From the NCBI RefSeq assembly GCF_003240565.2, contig NZ_CP117255.1:1-64000 (forward strand): a DNA stretch of 64,000 nt, given 5' to 3'. The notes beneath the pieces are model-generated. The model was not told where the DNA came from. It worked only from the letters and a program-made list of their open reading frames with translations, and did not search any database. Within the stretch, counting starts at the first letter, position 1. Every line of letters starts with the position of its first letter. This document shows positions 46,911-56,636 of this stretch, in pieces. The stretch is from Rhizobium tumorigenes (lineage in GTDB: Bacteria; Pseudomonadota; Alphaproteobacteria; Rhizobiales; Rhizobiaceae). The position numbers and the translations under genes are program-made.

Positions 46911-48149
46911 ATGCGTGCCAACTACCTCTTCACCAGTGAATCTGTTGCCGAAGGTCACCCGGACAAGGTCTGTGATCGCATCTCCGACGAAATCGTCGAT
47001 CTGGTCTACCGTGAAGCGGCTAAGACCGGCATCGATCCCTGGAGCGTTCGCATTGCCTGCGAAACCCTGGCGACCACCAACCGGGTCGTTATCGCCGGCG
47101 AGGTCCGCCTGCCGCCGAGCCTGATGAAGAAGGACAAGGACGGCAAGGACGTTATCAATCCGGCCAAGTTCAAGACAGCCGCCCGCAAGGCGATCAAGGA
47201 CATTGGCTACGAGCAGGAAGGCTTTCACTGGAAGACGGCGAAGATCGACGTGCTGCTGCACTCGCAGTCGGCCGACATCGCGCAAGGCGTCGACAACGCA
47301 TCCGACAAGCAGGGCGACGAAGGCGCTGGCGACCAGGGCATCATGTTCGGTTACGCCTGCCGCGAAACGCCGGACCTGATGCCGGCACCGATCTACTATT
47401 CGCACTTGATCCTGCAGTTGCTTGCCACAGCCCGCAAGAAGCATGAAGGCGAAGCCGGCAAGCTCGGCCCGGATGCCAAGAGCCAGGTCACCGTCCGCTA
47501 CGTCGACGGCAAGCCGGCCGAAGTCACCTCGATCGTTCTGTCGACCCAGCATCTCGACGAAAGCTGGGATTCCGCGAAGGTCCGCTCGGTCGTCGAGCCC
47601 TACATCATGGAAGCATTCGGCGACCTGCCCGTTGCTGCCGACTGTGCCTGGTACATCAATCCGACCGGCAAGTTCGTCATCGGCGGTCCCGACGGCGACG
47701 CCGGCCTAACAGGCCGCAAGATCATTGTCGACACCTACGGCGGTGCTGCTCCGCACGGCGGCGGCGCCTTCTCCGGCAAGGACACCACCAAGGTCGACCG
47801 CTCGGCTGCCTATGCGGCCCGTTATCTCGCCAAGAACGTCGTTGCGGCCGGTCTCTCCGACCGTTGCACCATCCAGATCGCCTACGCGATCGGCATTGCC
47901 CAGCCGCTGTCGATCTATGTCGATCTGCACCAGACCGGCAAGTACACCGAGGACCAGGTCGAAGCTGCCATCCGCAAGGTGATGGACCTGTCGCCGACCG
48001 GCATCCGCCGCCATCTGGACCTCAACAAGCCGATCTATGCCAAGACCTCTGCCTATGGCCACTTTGGCCGCAAGGCCGGTCGCGACGGCTCCTTCTCCTG
48101 GGAAAAGCTCGACCTCGTCAAGCCACTCAAGGAAGCCATCAAGGCCTGA
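46911..48149 (+). CDS. metK: S-adenosylmethionine synthetase
   Basis: A 412-residue MAT making SAM from methionine and ATP; many enzymes in this window (MiaB, HemW, TrmB, both RNA methyltransferases) use its product. Seen: N-terminal [27 protein letters not shown] and the P-loop-like [16 protein letters not shown]. An alphaproteobacterial insert around residues 80-105 ([14 protein letters not shown]) is present. ATG at 46911 follows GAGGGG. trmB starts six bases after the stop. Confidence 0.97.
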   Translation: MRANYLFTSESVAEGHPDKVCDRISDEIVDLVYREAAKTGIDPWSVRIACETLATTNRVVIAGEVRLPPSLMKKDKDGKDVINPAKFKTAARKAIKDIGYEQEGFHWKTAKIDVLLHSQSADIAQGVDNASDKQGDEGAGDQGIMFGYACRETPDLMPAPIYYSHLILQLLATARKKHEGEAGKLGPDAKSQVTVRYVDGKPAEVTSIVLSTQHLDESWDSAKVRSVVEPYIMEAFGDLPVAADCAWYINPTGKFVIGGPDGDAGLTGRKIIVDTYGGAAPHGGGAFSGKDTTKVDRSAAYAARYLAKNVVAAGLSDRCTIQIAYAIGIAQPLSIYVDLHQTGKYTEDQVEAAIRKVMDLSPTGIRRHLDLNKPIYAKTSAYGHFGRKAGRDGSFSWEKLDLVKPLKEAIKA

Positions 48150-48154
48150 ATGTC

Positions 48155-48856
48155 ATGAACGATACCGAGCGCCGATCGCGGGCAACGGAAGCCTTCTACG
48201 GTCGGCGCAAGGGCAAGCCTCTGCGCGGCCAGCAGGCCGGGCGGCTGGAAACCCTGCTGCCCGCCTTCATGGTCGACCTCGACACGCCTGCGCCTGCTTC
48301 TCTCCAGACGCTGTTTCCGGTTCCGGTCGACAGACTGAGGCTGGAGATCGGCTTTGGCGGCGGCGAGCACCTGATTCACCGGGCAAAGGAAAACCCGACG
48401 ACCGGTTTCATCGGTGTCGAGCCCTTCGTCAATTCCATGCAGAAGCTGCTTGCCCATGTCGAGGAAGCCGGTGTGCAGAACATCCGCGTCTACAACGACG
48501 ATGCCACGCAGTTGCTCGATTGGCTGCCGGACGCCTGTCTCGACCACATCGACCTGCTCTATCCGGATCCGTGGCCGAAAACGCGCCACTGGAAGCGCCG
48601 CTTCGTCTCGGCGGTCAATCTCGCCCGCTTCCACCTCGTCCTGAAGCCCGGCGCAACATTCTGCTTCGCCTCCGACATCGACACCTACATCAACTGGACG
48701 CTTCAGCACTGCCACGCCCATGGCGGCTTCGAATGGACAGCGAAAAACGCCGCCGACTGGCTCACCCCCTATGACGGTTGGCCCGGCACGCGCTACGAAG
48801 CCAAAGCCAAACGCGAAGGCCGATCCTCGGCCTATCTGACGTTCATGCGGGTTTGA
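48155..48856 (+). CDS. trmB: TrmB, tRNA (guanine-N7)-methyltransferase
   Basis: A 233-residue Rossmann methyltransferase forming m7G46 in the tRNA variable loop. Seen: SAM-binding [20 protein letters not shown] and the hallmark [16 protein letters not shown] basic tail of about 30 residues precedes the fold. It begins six bases after metK, so the SAM supplier and user are cotranscribed. Downstream the conserved gene order ends. Confidence 0.95.
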   Translation: MNDTERRSRATEAFYGRRKGKPLRGQQAGRLETLLPAFMVDLDTPAPASLQTLFPVPVDRLRLEIGFGGGEHLIHRAKENPTTGFIGVEPFVNSMQKLLAHVEEAGVQNIRVYNDDATQLLDWLPDACLDHIDLLYPDPWPKTRHWKRRFVSAVNLARFHLVLKPGATFCFASDIDTYINWTLQHCHAHGGFEWTAKNAADWLTPYDGWPGTRYEAKAKREGRSSAYLTFMRV

Positions 48857-48958
48857 TTACCTCCTGAAACTTTCATGCCGACAATCTGCAACTCCCAGCA
48901 GCGCAAGCAAATTCGGCACCTGGGACCGGACGCACAACCGCATGCCGCAGTGGCGGGA

Positions 48959-49336
48959 TCAACTCTTGTGGACAACTTCGAACGAATAGCCATCAGGATC
49001 GATGACATCGGCGGCGTAATAACCGGGATAATACTCAAGCCGCGCCCGTGGAGAGATATTGTCGCGCGCGCCGGCGGCGATGGCCACTTCATAAAATCTA
49101 TCCACGAGGGCGTTGCTGACCGCTTTGAAACCCCAGTGAATAGCGTCAGGATTGGGTGTCCCTTGCTTCAGCCAGAAAATAGCGCTTTGACCGTCGCCAA
49201 AACCCCAGAGATCAGGGTGGCCGTTTTCACCTTTGTAGGGCACGAAAAATCTGATGTTCAGCGGCTCCAATACGGCTTCATAAAACGCCAGCGAAGTCTT
49301 GATGTCTCTGACGGTCAGGATGATGTGGTCGAGCAT
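48959..49336 (-). CDS. VOC-family (glyoxalase-like) protein
   Basis: A 125-residue protein opening MLDHIILTVRDIKTSLAFYE, with His5 and a C-terminal DPDGYSFEVVH placing the two typical metal ligands (His and Glu). It is close to the large family of uncharacterised VOC proteins of the YkcA/glyoxalase-like type. It is divergent from an HxlR regulator with a 182-base shared upstream region, suggesting it is that regulator's target. Confidence 0.87.
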   Translation of the reverse strand: MLDHIILTVRDIKTSLAFYEAVLEPLNIRFFVPYKGENGHPDLWGFGDGQSAIFWLKQGTPNPDAIHWGFKAVSNALVDRFYEVAIAAGARDNISPRARLEYYPGYYAADVIDPDGYSFEVVHKS

Positions 49337-49518
49337 GATGACGTCCTGTCTTCTGGATTTATACGTTCGAAAAAGCTGTACTACCTCTGATCCAGACGAC
49401 CACAGATTGGTTGTCTTCCCTTCGGTGCTAAGCTAACTTTTCGTAAGTAAATTGTACGTCGATAGCTGTTTCTCCACAAGAACGCACGTTCACCGCTGCT
49501 ACGAACAGGAAAGTAAGT

Positions 49519-49917
49519 ATGGGAAAGATCATCGCGAAAAAGCAGCTGGCGCCCGGGCTCCTGTGCGGCCACGAAGACCCGATCGCCTTCCGTGAGCTGC
49601 TAACAAAGGTCGGAGACAAGTGGAGTATTTTCGTGATGCTTGCGCTCTCCATGCTGCCGGGTGAGCGGGCCCGGTTCTCGGAGCTTAATAGATCGATACC
49701 CACTATTTCCGAGAGAATGTTGGCACTCACGCTCCGCAACTTGGAGCGGGACGGTCTGGCTATCCGGGAGATTTTCGCGGAAGTGCCGCCACGGGTGGAA
49801 TATGAGCTGACCCCCATGGGCCAGAGCTTGCTGCCAGCCCTCCAAGGCTTGGTCGACTGGGTCGGGCACAACGCGAATAACGTCAAGGCGGCACGAGCGG
49901 TGTTTGACTCCCGGTAG
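49519..49917 (+). CDS. HxlR-family transcriptional regulator
   Basis: A 132-residue MarR-like winged-helix protein of the HxlR type. Seen: the GDKWSIFVMLALS helix with the family Trp, RFSELNRSIPTISERMLALTLRNLERDGL (about 52-80) as the HTH, and the wing PPRVEYELTPMGQSL. Such proteins respond to aldehydes, quinones or disulfide stress; C16 is the only Cys. AGGAAAG precedes the ATG. It diverges from the VOC gene. Confidence 0.9.
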   Translation: MGKIIAKKQLAPGLLCGHEDPIAFRELLTKVGDKWSIFVMLALSMLPGERARFSELNRSIPTISERMLALTLRNLERDGLAIREIFAEVPPRVEYELTPMGQSLLPALQGLVDWVGHNANNVKAARAVFDSR

Positions 49918-50062
49918 CAGAATACCTGCAGCAGGAGATCCGCCGGTCCCGCTATGACCGCCGCGCCGCTTTAAGAGCACGTCGGATTTGGCGAACGACA
50001 TTCAAATTTTGCGTTGAGGGGAAGAGGCCCGTTGGCACTTGCCGCCTGGGCCTGCTGCAAAG

Positions 50063-50320
50063 TCAGTGCAGGCTGACCGTCTTCAACTCGTCTTCTGCAG
50101 CCTTGTAAAACGTGCTGGAACGGTTGTCGGTCAACAGGATGGGGGTGCCGTCGGCGCCGAAAAGGGCCCATAGATCAACTGTAGGATCAATGTCCGGAGC
50201 TTCCGGGAAGCAGCGGGATACGTCCTCCTGGCGGATCTTGCGGACATAGGCGACTTCGCCGCTGCCGAGCGATACGAGTTCGTTTTCGGTGAGGCGTGCG
50301 GTGGCTTCTTTGAGTAACAT
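50063..50320 (-). CDS. DUF1150-family protein
   Basis: An 85-residue small protein of the DUF1150 family found in alphaproteobacteria, usually beside a small heat shock gene, as here. Seen: LTENELVSLGSGEVAYVRKI and DLWALFGADGTPILLTDN (both within the domain). No signal peptide or membrane segment. It follows hsp20 on the same strand with 49 bases between, so it is presumably heat-induced together with it. Function unknown; an Hsp20 accessory role is inferred from position only. Confidence 0.85.
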   Translation of the reverse strand: MLLKEATARLTENELVSLGSGEVAYVRKIRQEDVSRCFPEAPDIDPTVDLWALFGADGTPILLTDNRSSTFYKAAEDELKTVSLH

Positions 50321-50369
50321 TTCCCGTTCCTCCAGCGTGGGGGACCAACGGCTCGGATTCGCCGTTGCC

Positions 50370-50801
50370 TTACTCTGGGACCGAAATGTTAATTTTCTTC
50401 ACCCCACGCGGCGGTTCCGGTCTGATAAGATCGACCGAAAGCAGACCGTTTTTCAATGCCGCACCAAGGACATGCATTCCTTCGGCCAATACAAAGACGC
50501 GCTGAAACTGCCGGGCAGCGATGCCCCGGTAGAGATAGTCACGTGCCTCTTGCTCGATCTGCCGGCCGCGAATGATCAGCTGGTTTTCTTCTGTCGTCAC
50601 TTCGAGTTCGTCCTCGGTGAAGCCGGCAACCGCAAGCGTGATGCGCAATCGCTCCGGCTCGCCGGTAGCCGGTTCGGCCCGCATTCGCTCGATATTATAG
50701 GGCGGGTATCCATCGCTGATCTTGGAAATCCGCTCGAGCGTCTTCTCCATGGTGTCGAAGCCCAACAGGAGAGGGCTGGCAAAAGGCGTCATACGGCTCA
50801 T
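50370..50801 (-). CDS. Small heat shock protein (Hsp20/IbpA type)
   Basis: A 143-residue alpha-crystallin-domain holdase. Seen: the N-terminal SPLLLGFDTMEKTLERI and YPPYNIER motif, the alpha-crystallin core (about 38-125) with RLRITLAVAGFTEDELEV, and the C-terminal KKINI extension (an I-x-I-type anchor). The start is preceded by AAGGA within a possible RNA thermometer and an RpoH-type promoter about 65-95 bases upstream. It precedes the DUF1150 gene and diverges from a nucleoside hydrolase gene. Confidence 0.94.
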   Translation of the reverse strand: MSRMTPFASPLLLGFDTMEKTLERISKISDGYPPYNIERMRAEPATGEPERLRITLAVAGFTEDELEVTTEENQLIIRGRQIEQEARDYLYRGIAARQFQRVFVLAEGMHVLGAALKNGLLSVDLIRPEPPRGVKKINISVPE

Positions 50802-50866
50802 CTCTACAAGTCCTTGGTTGTCAAGCGACCCTGCCGGACCTGCATCTCAGCATCCGGATGGCCGCA
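50802..50866 (-). promoter_or_regulatory. Candidate ROSE-like RNA thermometer in the hsp20 leader
   Basis: In the hsp20 mRNA leader, TCGCTTG pairs with the CAAGGA that contains the Shine-Dalgarno sequence (50812-50828), including a possible G-G opposition. The 5' TCGCT matches the UYGCU of rhizobial ROSE elements. The leader is about 60 bases, consistent with that class. Folding was judged by eye. Confidence 0.35.
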
Positions 50867-50895
50867 ATATGGGCATTGCCTGCTTTCGGCGCAAG
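50867..50895 (-). promoter_or_regulatory. RpoH-type promoter candidate for hsp20
   Basis: Read on the minus strand: CTTG at 50895-50892, 19 bases, then CCATAT at 50872-50867, the same pattern and spacing as upstream of grpE. Placed 66 bases before the hsp20 start codon. Confidence 0.6.
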
Positions 50896-51035
50896 CGCGC
50901 CGCAGGATGCAATCGAATCCGCCAGGATATTCGCTGCCACGACGGTTGCAGCACTTGCTTGACAAAAGCAGTTCGAATGGCGTCAAAAAGGGGCGGAACA
51001 GGCGCAGGGACGCCGCAGTCAGCAGGGAAGAGGAC

Positions 51036-51980
51036 GTGCGTTTGGCAAGGAAGATCATCATCGATACGGATCCGGGACAGGACGACGCAGCAGCTATCAT
51101 GCTGGCGTTCGGCAGCCCGGACGAGCTTGAAATTCTCGGTATCACCACCGTCGCCGGCAACGTGCCGCTGCCCATGACCAGCCGCAATGCGCGGATCGTC
51201 TGCGAGCTTTGCGATCGCCGCGACATCAAGGTCTTTGCCGGTTGCGACCGGCCGATTGCCCGGGCGCTGGTGACTGCGGAGCATGTGCACGGCAAGACGG
51301 GGCTCGATGGACCGGAGCTTGGAGAGCCCACTATGGCGCTGCAGCCGCAACACAGCGTCGACTTCATCATCGAAACACTGTTGCGCGAGCCCGCTGGCAC
51401 GGTGACGCTTTGCACCCTCGGCCCGCTCACCAATATCGCCACCGCCTTCCGCAAGGCGCCGGAAATCGTCGGTCGCGTCCAGGAACTGGTGATGATGGGC
51501 GGCGGCTTCTTCGAGGGCGGCAACATTACGCCGGCCGCCGAGTTCAATATCTTCGTCGATCCCGAGGCGGCCGACATCGTCATGCGATCCGGCGTACCGG
51601 TGGTCATCATGCCGCTCGATGTCACCCATCAACTGCTGACCCGCAAGGACAGGGTCCGCAAAATCGCCGACATCGGCACCGCGCCGGCCAAGGCCATGGC
51701 CGAGATGCTGGAATTCTTCGAGCGCTTCGATATCGAGAAATACGGCTCAGACGGCGGCCCGCTGCACGACCCGACCGTCATTGCCTACCTGCTGAAGCCA
51801 GAGCTTTTCGACGGACGCACCTGCAATGTCGAGATCGAGGTCAACTCGGAGCTGACCATCGGCATGATGGTCGTCGACTGGTGGTACGTGACAGACCGCA
51901 AGCGAAACGCCCGGTTCATGCGATCGGTCGACGCCGACGGATTTTTCGCGCTGCTCACGGAGCGCTTTGCGCGGATCTGA
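51036..51980 (+). CDS. Inosine-uridine preferring nucleoside hydrolase
   Basis: A 314-residue N-ribohydrolase splitting nucleosides into base and ribose. The calcium-binding signature DTDPGQDD is at residues 10-17; further family features are LVMMGGGFFEGGN and LHDPTVIAYLL. GTG at 51036 is chosen, with AGAGGAC just before it. A gene for ribokinase lies convergent downstream, so ribose released here could be phosphorylated. The specific nucleoside cannot be told. Upstream 234 bases are shared with hsp20. Confidence 0.92.
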   Translation: MRLARKIIIDTDPGQDDAAAIMLAFGSPDELEILGITTVAGNVPLPMTSRNARIVCELCDRRDIKVFAGCDRPIARALVTAEHVHGKTGLDGPELGEPTMALQPQHSVDFIIETLLREPAGTVTLCTLGPLTNIATAFRKAPEIVGRVQELVMMGGGFFEGGNITPAAEFNIFVDPEAADIVMRSGVPVVIMPLDVTHQLLTRKDRVRKIADIGTAPAKAMAEMLEFFERFDIEKYGSDGGPLHDPTVIAYLLKPELFDGRTCNVEIEVNSELTIGMMVVDWWYVTDRKRNARFMRSVDADGFFALLTERFARI

Positions 51981-51998
51981 GAGTTCGGAACAGAGTTT

Positions 51999-52030
51999 AA
52001 GGCCGCCGGATTGTTCCGGTGGCCTTTGTC
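51999..52030. terminator. Bidirectional-type terminator between nucleoside hydrolase and ribokinase
   Basis: A 12-base stem AAGGCCGCCGGA / TCCGGTGGCCTT (51999-52010 with 52015-52026) with one wobble and a TTGT loop runs into TTGTC. It lies 18 bases after the stop and between convergent genes. Confidence 0.8.
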
Positions 52031-52118
52031 ATTTCGGTCAATTCCCGCCTTTTATAGCACTGCTAAGTTTGCCGTACATTCCGGGCGGAACCACACCAGA
52101 TTATCCGTGAAACACCGA

Positions 52119-53018
52119 TCAGAGCCTTGCGGCGACCGCTTCGGCCAGAGGTATCGATGGCTGTGCTCCGGCTGAAAGGCATGCGAGGGAGCCGGCGACG
52201 GCGGCGCGACGGAGTGCGGCCTCGAAATCCAGGCCCTGGTCGAGGCTCGCGGCGAAATATCCGCAGAATGTGTCGCCGGCACCGACCGTGTCGATGGGCT
52301 CGATAACGAGGCCCATGGCGCGCGACAGTACGCCATCTCTTATGGCAACCACACCGTCGCCGCCGAGCGTAACGATGAGCGTCTGCCCGGTTTCCCCATG
52401 CAGTCGGGTCATTGCCGCTTCACGGTCGGCAGCCGTCATTCCGTCCTGGCCTGCCAGAAGCTCGAATTCGGTTTCGTTGGCGATGACCATGTCTGCCATC
52501 CGGCCGAGCCGTTTGGCATCTGATGTCAGCGGCGCGAGATTGAGGATGGTCTGGACGCCGGCGGCCTTGGCAGCGCCAAGCGCCGTCTCCACCGCATTAC
52601 CGGGCACCTCAAGCTGCAACATGAGAATATCGCCGGCCTTCAGTCCGGCCACCGCAGCAGTGGCGTCTTCGGCGGTGACGGCACCATTCGCAGCGGGCAC
52701 CACAACAATCACGTTTTCACCGTCGCCGCCGACAAGGATGAGTGCCGTCCCGGTTGGGCCCTCGACATGCTTTACCGCGCCGAGATCGGTGCCGGTTTCT
52801 GCCAGCAGCGCCAACGCAGGCTCGGCAAAACCATCGGTGCCGACAGCGCCGGCCATGCGCACCGTTGCGCCAGCGCGTCGGGCGGCCAGCGCCTGGTTTG
52901 CACCCTTGCCGCCGGCAGCCGTTGCAAAGCCGTTGCCGGCGACGGTTTCCCCCGGCTTCGGCAGCCGGTCCGTGGTGGCAACGAGGTCCATGTTGATGGA
53001 GCCGAATACTGTGATCAT
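52119..53018 (-). CDS. rbsK: Ribokinase (PfkB family)
   Basis: A 299-residue sugar kinase phosphorylating ribose at O5. Seen: opening TVFGSINMDLVATTDRLPKPG, substrate-binding AAGGKGANQALAARRAGA (about 40-58), and the catalytic-base signature VGAGDTFCGYF (D about 253). ATG at 53018 is preferred over an upstream in-frame start. It probably works with the convergent nucleoside hydrolase in nucleoside salvage. It follows rmuC on the same strand after 47 bases. Confidence 0.9.
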   Translation of the reverse strand: MITVFGSINMDLVATTDRLPKPGETVAGNGFATAAGGKGANQALAARRAGATVRMAGAVGTDGFAEPALALLAETGTDLGAVKHVEGPTGTALILVGGDGENVIVVVPAANGAVTAEDATAAVAGLKAGDILMLQLEVPGNAVETALGAAKAAGVQTILNLAPLTSDAKRLGRMADMVIANETEFELLAGQDGMTAADREAAMTRLHGETGQTLIVTLGGDGVVAIRDGVLSRAMGLVIEPIDTVGAGDTFCGYFAASLDQGLDFEAALRRAAVAGSLACLSAGAQPSIPLAEAVAARL

Positions 53019-53065
53019 GGGAATGCCTGCTCTGCTGGAATATCGGCGCGACACTGCCGAAGCGC

Positions 53066-54259
53066 TTAGTCCTCGTCAACCACCCTCAGCTTCAGAAGTC
53101 CAGTACGGCTTTCGACGCTGCGTGATGGTTCTGCCGGCTCGCGTACCGCCTCGGAGTGCTCTGTCAGGTCCAGTGCCTCGATCTTCTGACCGCGCCTCGC
53201 AAGCTTCGAGGAGGACGTGGCGATCATCTCGACATCCTTCTGGGCAGCGGAGAAATGTCCCTGGAGTTTGGTGACCCGCTCATCGAGACGACCGAGATCG
53301 GCCATCAGCAGCGCCACTTCTCCTTGGATGAGATGTGCCTGCTCGCGCATCCGCTGGTCCTTCAGGACAGACTGGATCACCTGGATCGACAGCATCAGCA
53401 GGGACGGGGAGACGATGACGATCTGCGCGCGGTGCGCCTTCTGGATGATAGTCTCGAACTTTTCGTGAATTTCGGCAAAGATCGACTCCGATGGTACGAA
53501 CAGAAAGGCAGTGTCCTGGGTCTCACCCTTGATCAGATATTTCTCGGAGATATCGCGGATGTGGACTTCCATGTCGCGGCGAAACTGTTGGCCGGCGATG
53601 CGTACCATTTCCGGGCTGGAGGCCGCGCGGATGGCGTTCCAGGCTTCCAGCGGGAATTTTGCATCGACCACCAGGGGCGGCAGTCCGTTTGGCATATGGA
53701 TGATGCAATCGGGCCGCGACCCGTTCGACAGCGTGTGCTGGAAGGCATAGGCGCCGAACGGCAGGCCGTCGGCAACGATGGTCTCCATCCGTGCCTGGCC
53801 GAAGGCGCCGCGCGTCTGCTTGTTGGACAGGATCGCCTGCAGCCCGACGACATCCTTTGCAAGCGACTGGATATTGGTCTGTGCGGCATCGATGACCCCG
53901 AGCCGTTCCTGCAGTTTCTGCAAGTTTTCATGCGTCGATTTCGTCTGTTCGTTGAGCGTGCTGGTCACCCGGTGCGACATCCCGTCGAGACGCTGGTTGA
54001 CGGCGTGGTTGAACTCCGCCTGGCGACTGCCGAACACCTCGGTCATCGTCGCCAGACGGCCCCGCATCTCGGCCTGAAGCCGCAGCATCTCCGCCATCCG
54101 CTGCTCCGCCTCAGCTGCGCGAAAATCCATCTCGTCGTCGCTCTGCCTTCTCCCGGCACTGCGGACCAGCAGGATGACGATGACAAGAACGAGCAGGCCG
54201 ACCGCGCCGTACAGCAACTGCACCGTCTGGAAGTCGGAACCAAAAAGGGAGATCGTCAT
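53066..54259 (-). CDS. rmuC: RmuC, putative DNA recombination nuclease
   Basis: A 397-residue protein with an N-terminal membrane helix (about 14-33), a coiled-coil region (about 45-130) and the RmuC/PD-(D/E)XK-like core with [16 protein letters not shown] and [15 protein letters not shown]. RmuC restrains recombination between short inverted repeats in E. coli; biochemical function is still uncertain. It is on the minus strand next to rbsK and divergent from the chemoreceptor. Near def/fmt in many rhizobia. Confidence 0.93.
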   Translation of the reverse strand: MTISLFGSDFQTVQLLYGAVGLLVLVIVILLVRSAGRRQSDDEMDFRAAEAEQRMAEMLRLQAEMRGRLATMTEVFGSRQAEFNHAVNQRLDGMSHRVTSTLNEQTKSTHENLQKLQERLGVIDAAQTNIQSLAKDVVGLQAILSNKQTRGAFGQARMETIVADGLPFGAYAFQHTLSNGSRPDCIIHMPNGLPPLVVDAKFPLEAWNAIRAASSPEMVRIAGQQFRRDMEVHIRDISEKYLIKGETQDTAFLFVPSESIFAEIHEKFETIIQKAHRAQIVIVSPSLLMLSIQVIQSVLKDQRMREQAHLIQGEVALLMADLGRLDERVTKLQGHFSAAQKDVEMIATSSSKLARRGQKIEALDLTEHSEAVREPAEPSRSVESRTGLLKLRVVDED

Positions 54260-54466
54260 GGCATCCTGGCGATAGTTGAAGATCGCCGGACTATAACGCC
54301 AGTGCGGCTAAAAGCCAGATCAAAACGTGAACAATTTAAACTGTCTATACCGGGCGAAATCTGGGTAACAAAGTTAACGGATGGTCAATGCAAATCGGTC
54401 AAGTCTGGCAGATTGCCTTTACCTGCACGCTTGGCGTGCGGAAGCCTCATTCAGACCGAGATCAAG

Positions 54467-55972
54467 ATGAAAGCTGCGCCCGACACATCCACCCTCAGAC
54501 AACGCCTGGACTTCATCGAGATTGACGACGCCACCCGCGAGACCCTGCGCGAAATGCGCCCGACGCTTTCGGAGCTCCTCGGCGGCGCGCTCGACAAGCT
54601 CTATGCGAAGATGGGCCGGACACCCGCAATTTCCCATTTCTTCCGAGACAAAGCCCACATGGACGGCGCCAAGGCGCGCCAGGAAAGCCACTGGGGACAT
54701 CTGTCGAATGGACAATTCGATGCCAACTACGTGGCCGGCGTGACTGCTGTCGGCAAGACCCATGCGCGCATCGGCCTCGAGCCAAGCTGGTACATCGGCG
54801 GCTACGCCCTGGTGCTGACGGAACTGATGCATGGCATCATGGAGAAGCATTGGCCATCGCGCTTCGGCAAACGCCACGCCCCAGGCCTGTCGAACAAGCT
54901 GGCGGCCGTCGTCAAGGCGACTTTCCTCGATATCGACTACGCGATCTCCGTTTACCTCGCCGAACTGGACGAGAAACGCCAGGTCCTGGAGCAGGATCGA
55001 ACCCGAGCGGAGGCCGATCAGCGCATGGCCATGGAGCATTTGAGCCGTGGCCTCGAATCTCTGTCCAAGGGCGACTTCGAGGCGGTATTGCCGGAGAACC
55101 TTCCGGGTGCCTTTCAGAAGATGGCCAGCGACTACAACAACGCGGTAGCGGCGCTCCGCCATTCCATCGGTGGTGTTCGCGCCACGTCCGAAGGGGTGTT
55201 GAGCGGTACGGACCTTATGTCGAAGGCGACGGATGACCTTTCCATGCGCACGGCGCAGCAGGCCGCCGGCGTCGAGCAGAGTTCTGCCGCGCTGCAGCAG
55301 CTGGCTGTCAGCGTCGGCCAGACGGCATCCAATGCGGCCAGGGCCTCCGTTGCCGTAGGCGAAACCCAGCAGCAGGCGAAAAGCTCTGGCGATCTCGTCA
55401 ACAGCGCCGTTGCCGCCATGGCTGAGATCGAGAAATCCTCCACCGAAATCTCGAAGATCATCGGCGTCATCGACGAGATCGCCTTCCAGACCAACCTTCT
55501 GGCGCTCAACGCCGGCGTTGAGGCAGCCCGGGCCGGCGATGCCGGAAAGGGCTTTGCCGTTGTGGCGCAGGAGGTACGGCAGCTGGCGCAGCGCTCGGCC
55601 AGTGCCGCCAAGGAGATCAAGGACCTGATCTCGCAGAGCTCGACCCAGGTCCACGCCGGCGTCACCATCGTGTCCAGCACCGGCCTCGCCCTTGCGGACA
55701 TGATCAGCCGGATCGACGGCGTCAACAAGTTTGTCGGTGACATTGCCGCTGCTGCCAAGGATCAGGCAATCGGCGTCGCCGAGGTCAGTGCGGCCGTGCG
55801 CAACATGGATACGATAACCCAGCAGAACGCAGCGATGGTCGAACGCACCTCCGCCGAGACACGGCACCTGCGCAATGAGGCGAATACTCTGGTCGCCCTT
55901 CTCAGCGGCTTCAAGACGCAAGCCGATATCCGCAATGGCAACATCCAGGGCGAGAAACGTCGCGCGGCCTGA
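54467..55972 (+). CDS. Globin-coupled soluble methyl-accepting chemotaxis protein
   Basis: A 501-residue receptor without signal peptide or membrane helix. N-terminal sensor globin domain (about 1-170) with proximal His H99 in [10 protein letters not shown] and the [15 protein letters not shown] helix; then a HAMP-like linker (about 190-240) and a signalling domain (about 240-480) with the hairpin tip around [20 protein letters not shown]. It probably binds haem and senses oxygen, like HemAT and the Sinorhizobium IcpA-type cytoplasmic receptors. No C-terminal CheR-binding pentapeptide is visible. ATG at 54467 is chosen; the frame extends far upstream only as antisense of rmuC. Confidence 0.9.
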   Translation: MKAAPDTSTLRQRLDFIEIDDATRETLREMRPTLSELLGGALDKLYAKMGRTPAISHFFRDKAHMDGAKARQESHWGHLSNGQFDANYVAGVTAVGKTHARIGLEPSWYIGGYALVLTELMHGIMEKHWPSRFGKRHAPGLSNKLAAVVKATFLDIDYAISVYLAELDEKRQVLEQDRTRAEADQRMAMEHLSRGLESLSKGDFEAVLPENLPGAFQKMASDYNNAVAALRHSIGGVRATSEGVLSGTDLMSKATDDLSMRTAQQAAGVEQSSAALQQLAVSVGQTASNAARASVAVGETQQQAKSSGDLVNSAVAAMAEIEKSSTEISKIIGVIDEIAFQTNLLALNAGVEAARAGDAGKGFAVVAQEVRQLAQRSASAAKEIKDLISQSSTQVHAGVTIVSSTGLALADMISRIDGVNKFVGDIAAAAKDQAIGVAEVSAAVRNMDTITQQNAAMVERTSAETRHLRNEANTLVALLSGFKTQADIRNGNIQGEKRRAA

Positions 55973-56015
55973 GCGGCCATCAAATATGGCCGCAAAAAAC
56001 CCGTTTTGCGGCCAT
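55973..56015 (+). terminator. Overlapping alternative hairpins after the chemoreceptor gene
   Basis: GCGGCCAT occurs at 55973-55980 and 56008-56015, with its complement ATGGCCGC between them at 55986-55993. The middle copy can pair with either side. The second pairing is longer (12 bases, ATGGCCGCAAAA with TTTTGCGGCCAT) and is terminator-like. Confidence 0.6.
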
Positions 56016-56059
56016 GTTCATAATTCCCTCCCAAACAAAGATGGGCTATGGGAGACTTT

Positions 56060-56575
56060 ATGACGATCAAGCCTCTTATCATTCTCCCCGATCCGCTGCT
56101 GCGCGTAGTCTCGAAGCCTTTCGAACGCTTCGACGCCGAGACCAAGCGGCTGGCAACCGATATGCTGGACACGATGTACGACGCGCCGGGCATTGGCCTC
56201 GCTGCCGTGCAAATGGGTGTCGACCGGCGCATGCTGGTCATCGACCTTTCGCGCGAGGGAGAGGAGAAGACGCCGCTGGTGTTCATTAACCCCGAGATTG
56301 TCGCGTTGTCGGAAGAGCGGTCGGTCTATGAGGAGGGCTGTCTCTCCATCCCCGACTACTACGCCGAAGTCGAGCGCCCGGCAGAGGTGACGGTCGCGTA
56401 TTTCGATGTCGAAGGCGTCAAGCAGACCGTTAAGGCCGACGGCCTACTTGCCACCTGCCTGCAACATGAGATCGACCACCTGAACGGCGTCCTCTTCATC
56501 GACCACATCTCGCGGCTGAAGCGCGAAATGGTCATCAAGAAGTTCACCAAGGCCGCCAAGACCAAGGCCGGCTGA
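56060..56575 (+). CDS. def: Peptide deformylase
   Basis: A 171-residue metalloenzyme removing the formyl group from nascent N-formyl-methionine peptides. All three motifs are present: GIGLAAVQ (44-51), EGCLS with metal-binding C94, and HEIDH with H136, E137, H140. GGGAGACTTT precedes the ATG at 56060. In many rhizobia def is followed directly by fmt; here about 1.8 kb with a toxin-antitoxin pair, an unknown gene and a remnant come between. Confidence 0.96.
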   Translation: MTIKPLIILPDPLLRVVSKPFERFDAETKRLATDMLDTMYDAPGIGLAAVQMGVDRRMLVIDLSREGEEKTPLVFINPEIVALSEERSVYEEGCLSIPDYYAEVERPAEVTVAYFDVEGVKQTVKADGLLATCLQHEIDHLNGVLFIDHISRLKREMVIKKFTKAAKTKAG

Positions 56576-56636
56576 AGCCCAGATTGAAAGTCTTGGCAGC
56601 GTCACCTATGATACAGGAGATATCAGGGAGGCGCCT

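Noticed and set aside
53156..54466. Frame extending the chemoreceptor upstream by 437 residues
   Set aside because: The extension is antisense to rmuC, shows no domain, and the conserved globin domain starts at the ATG at 54467.
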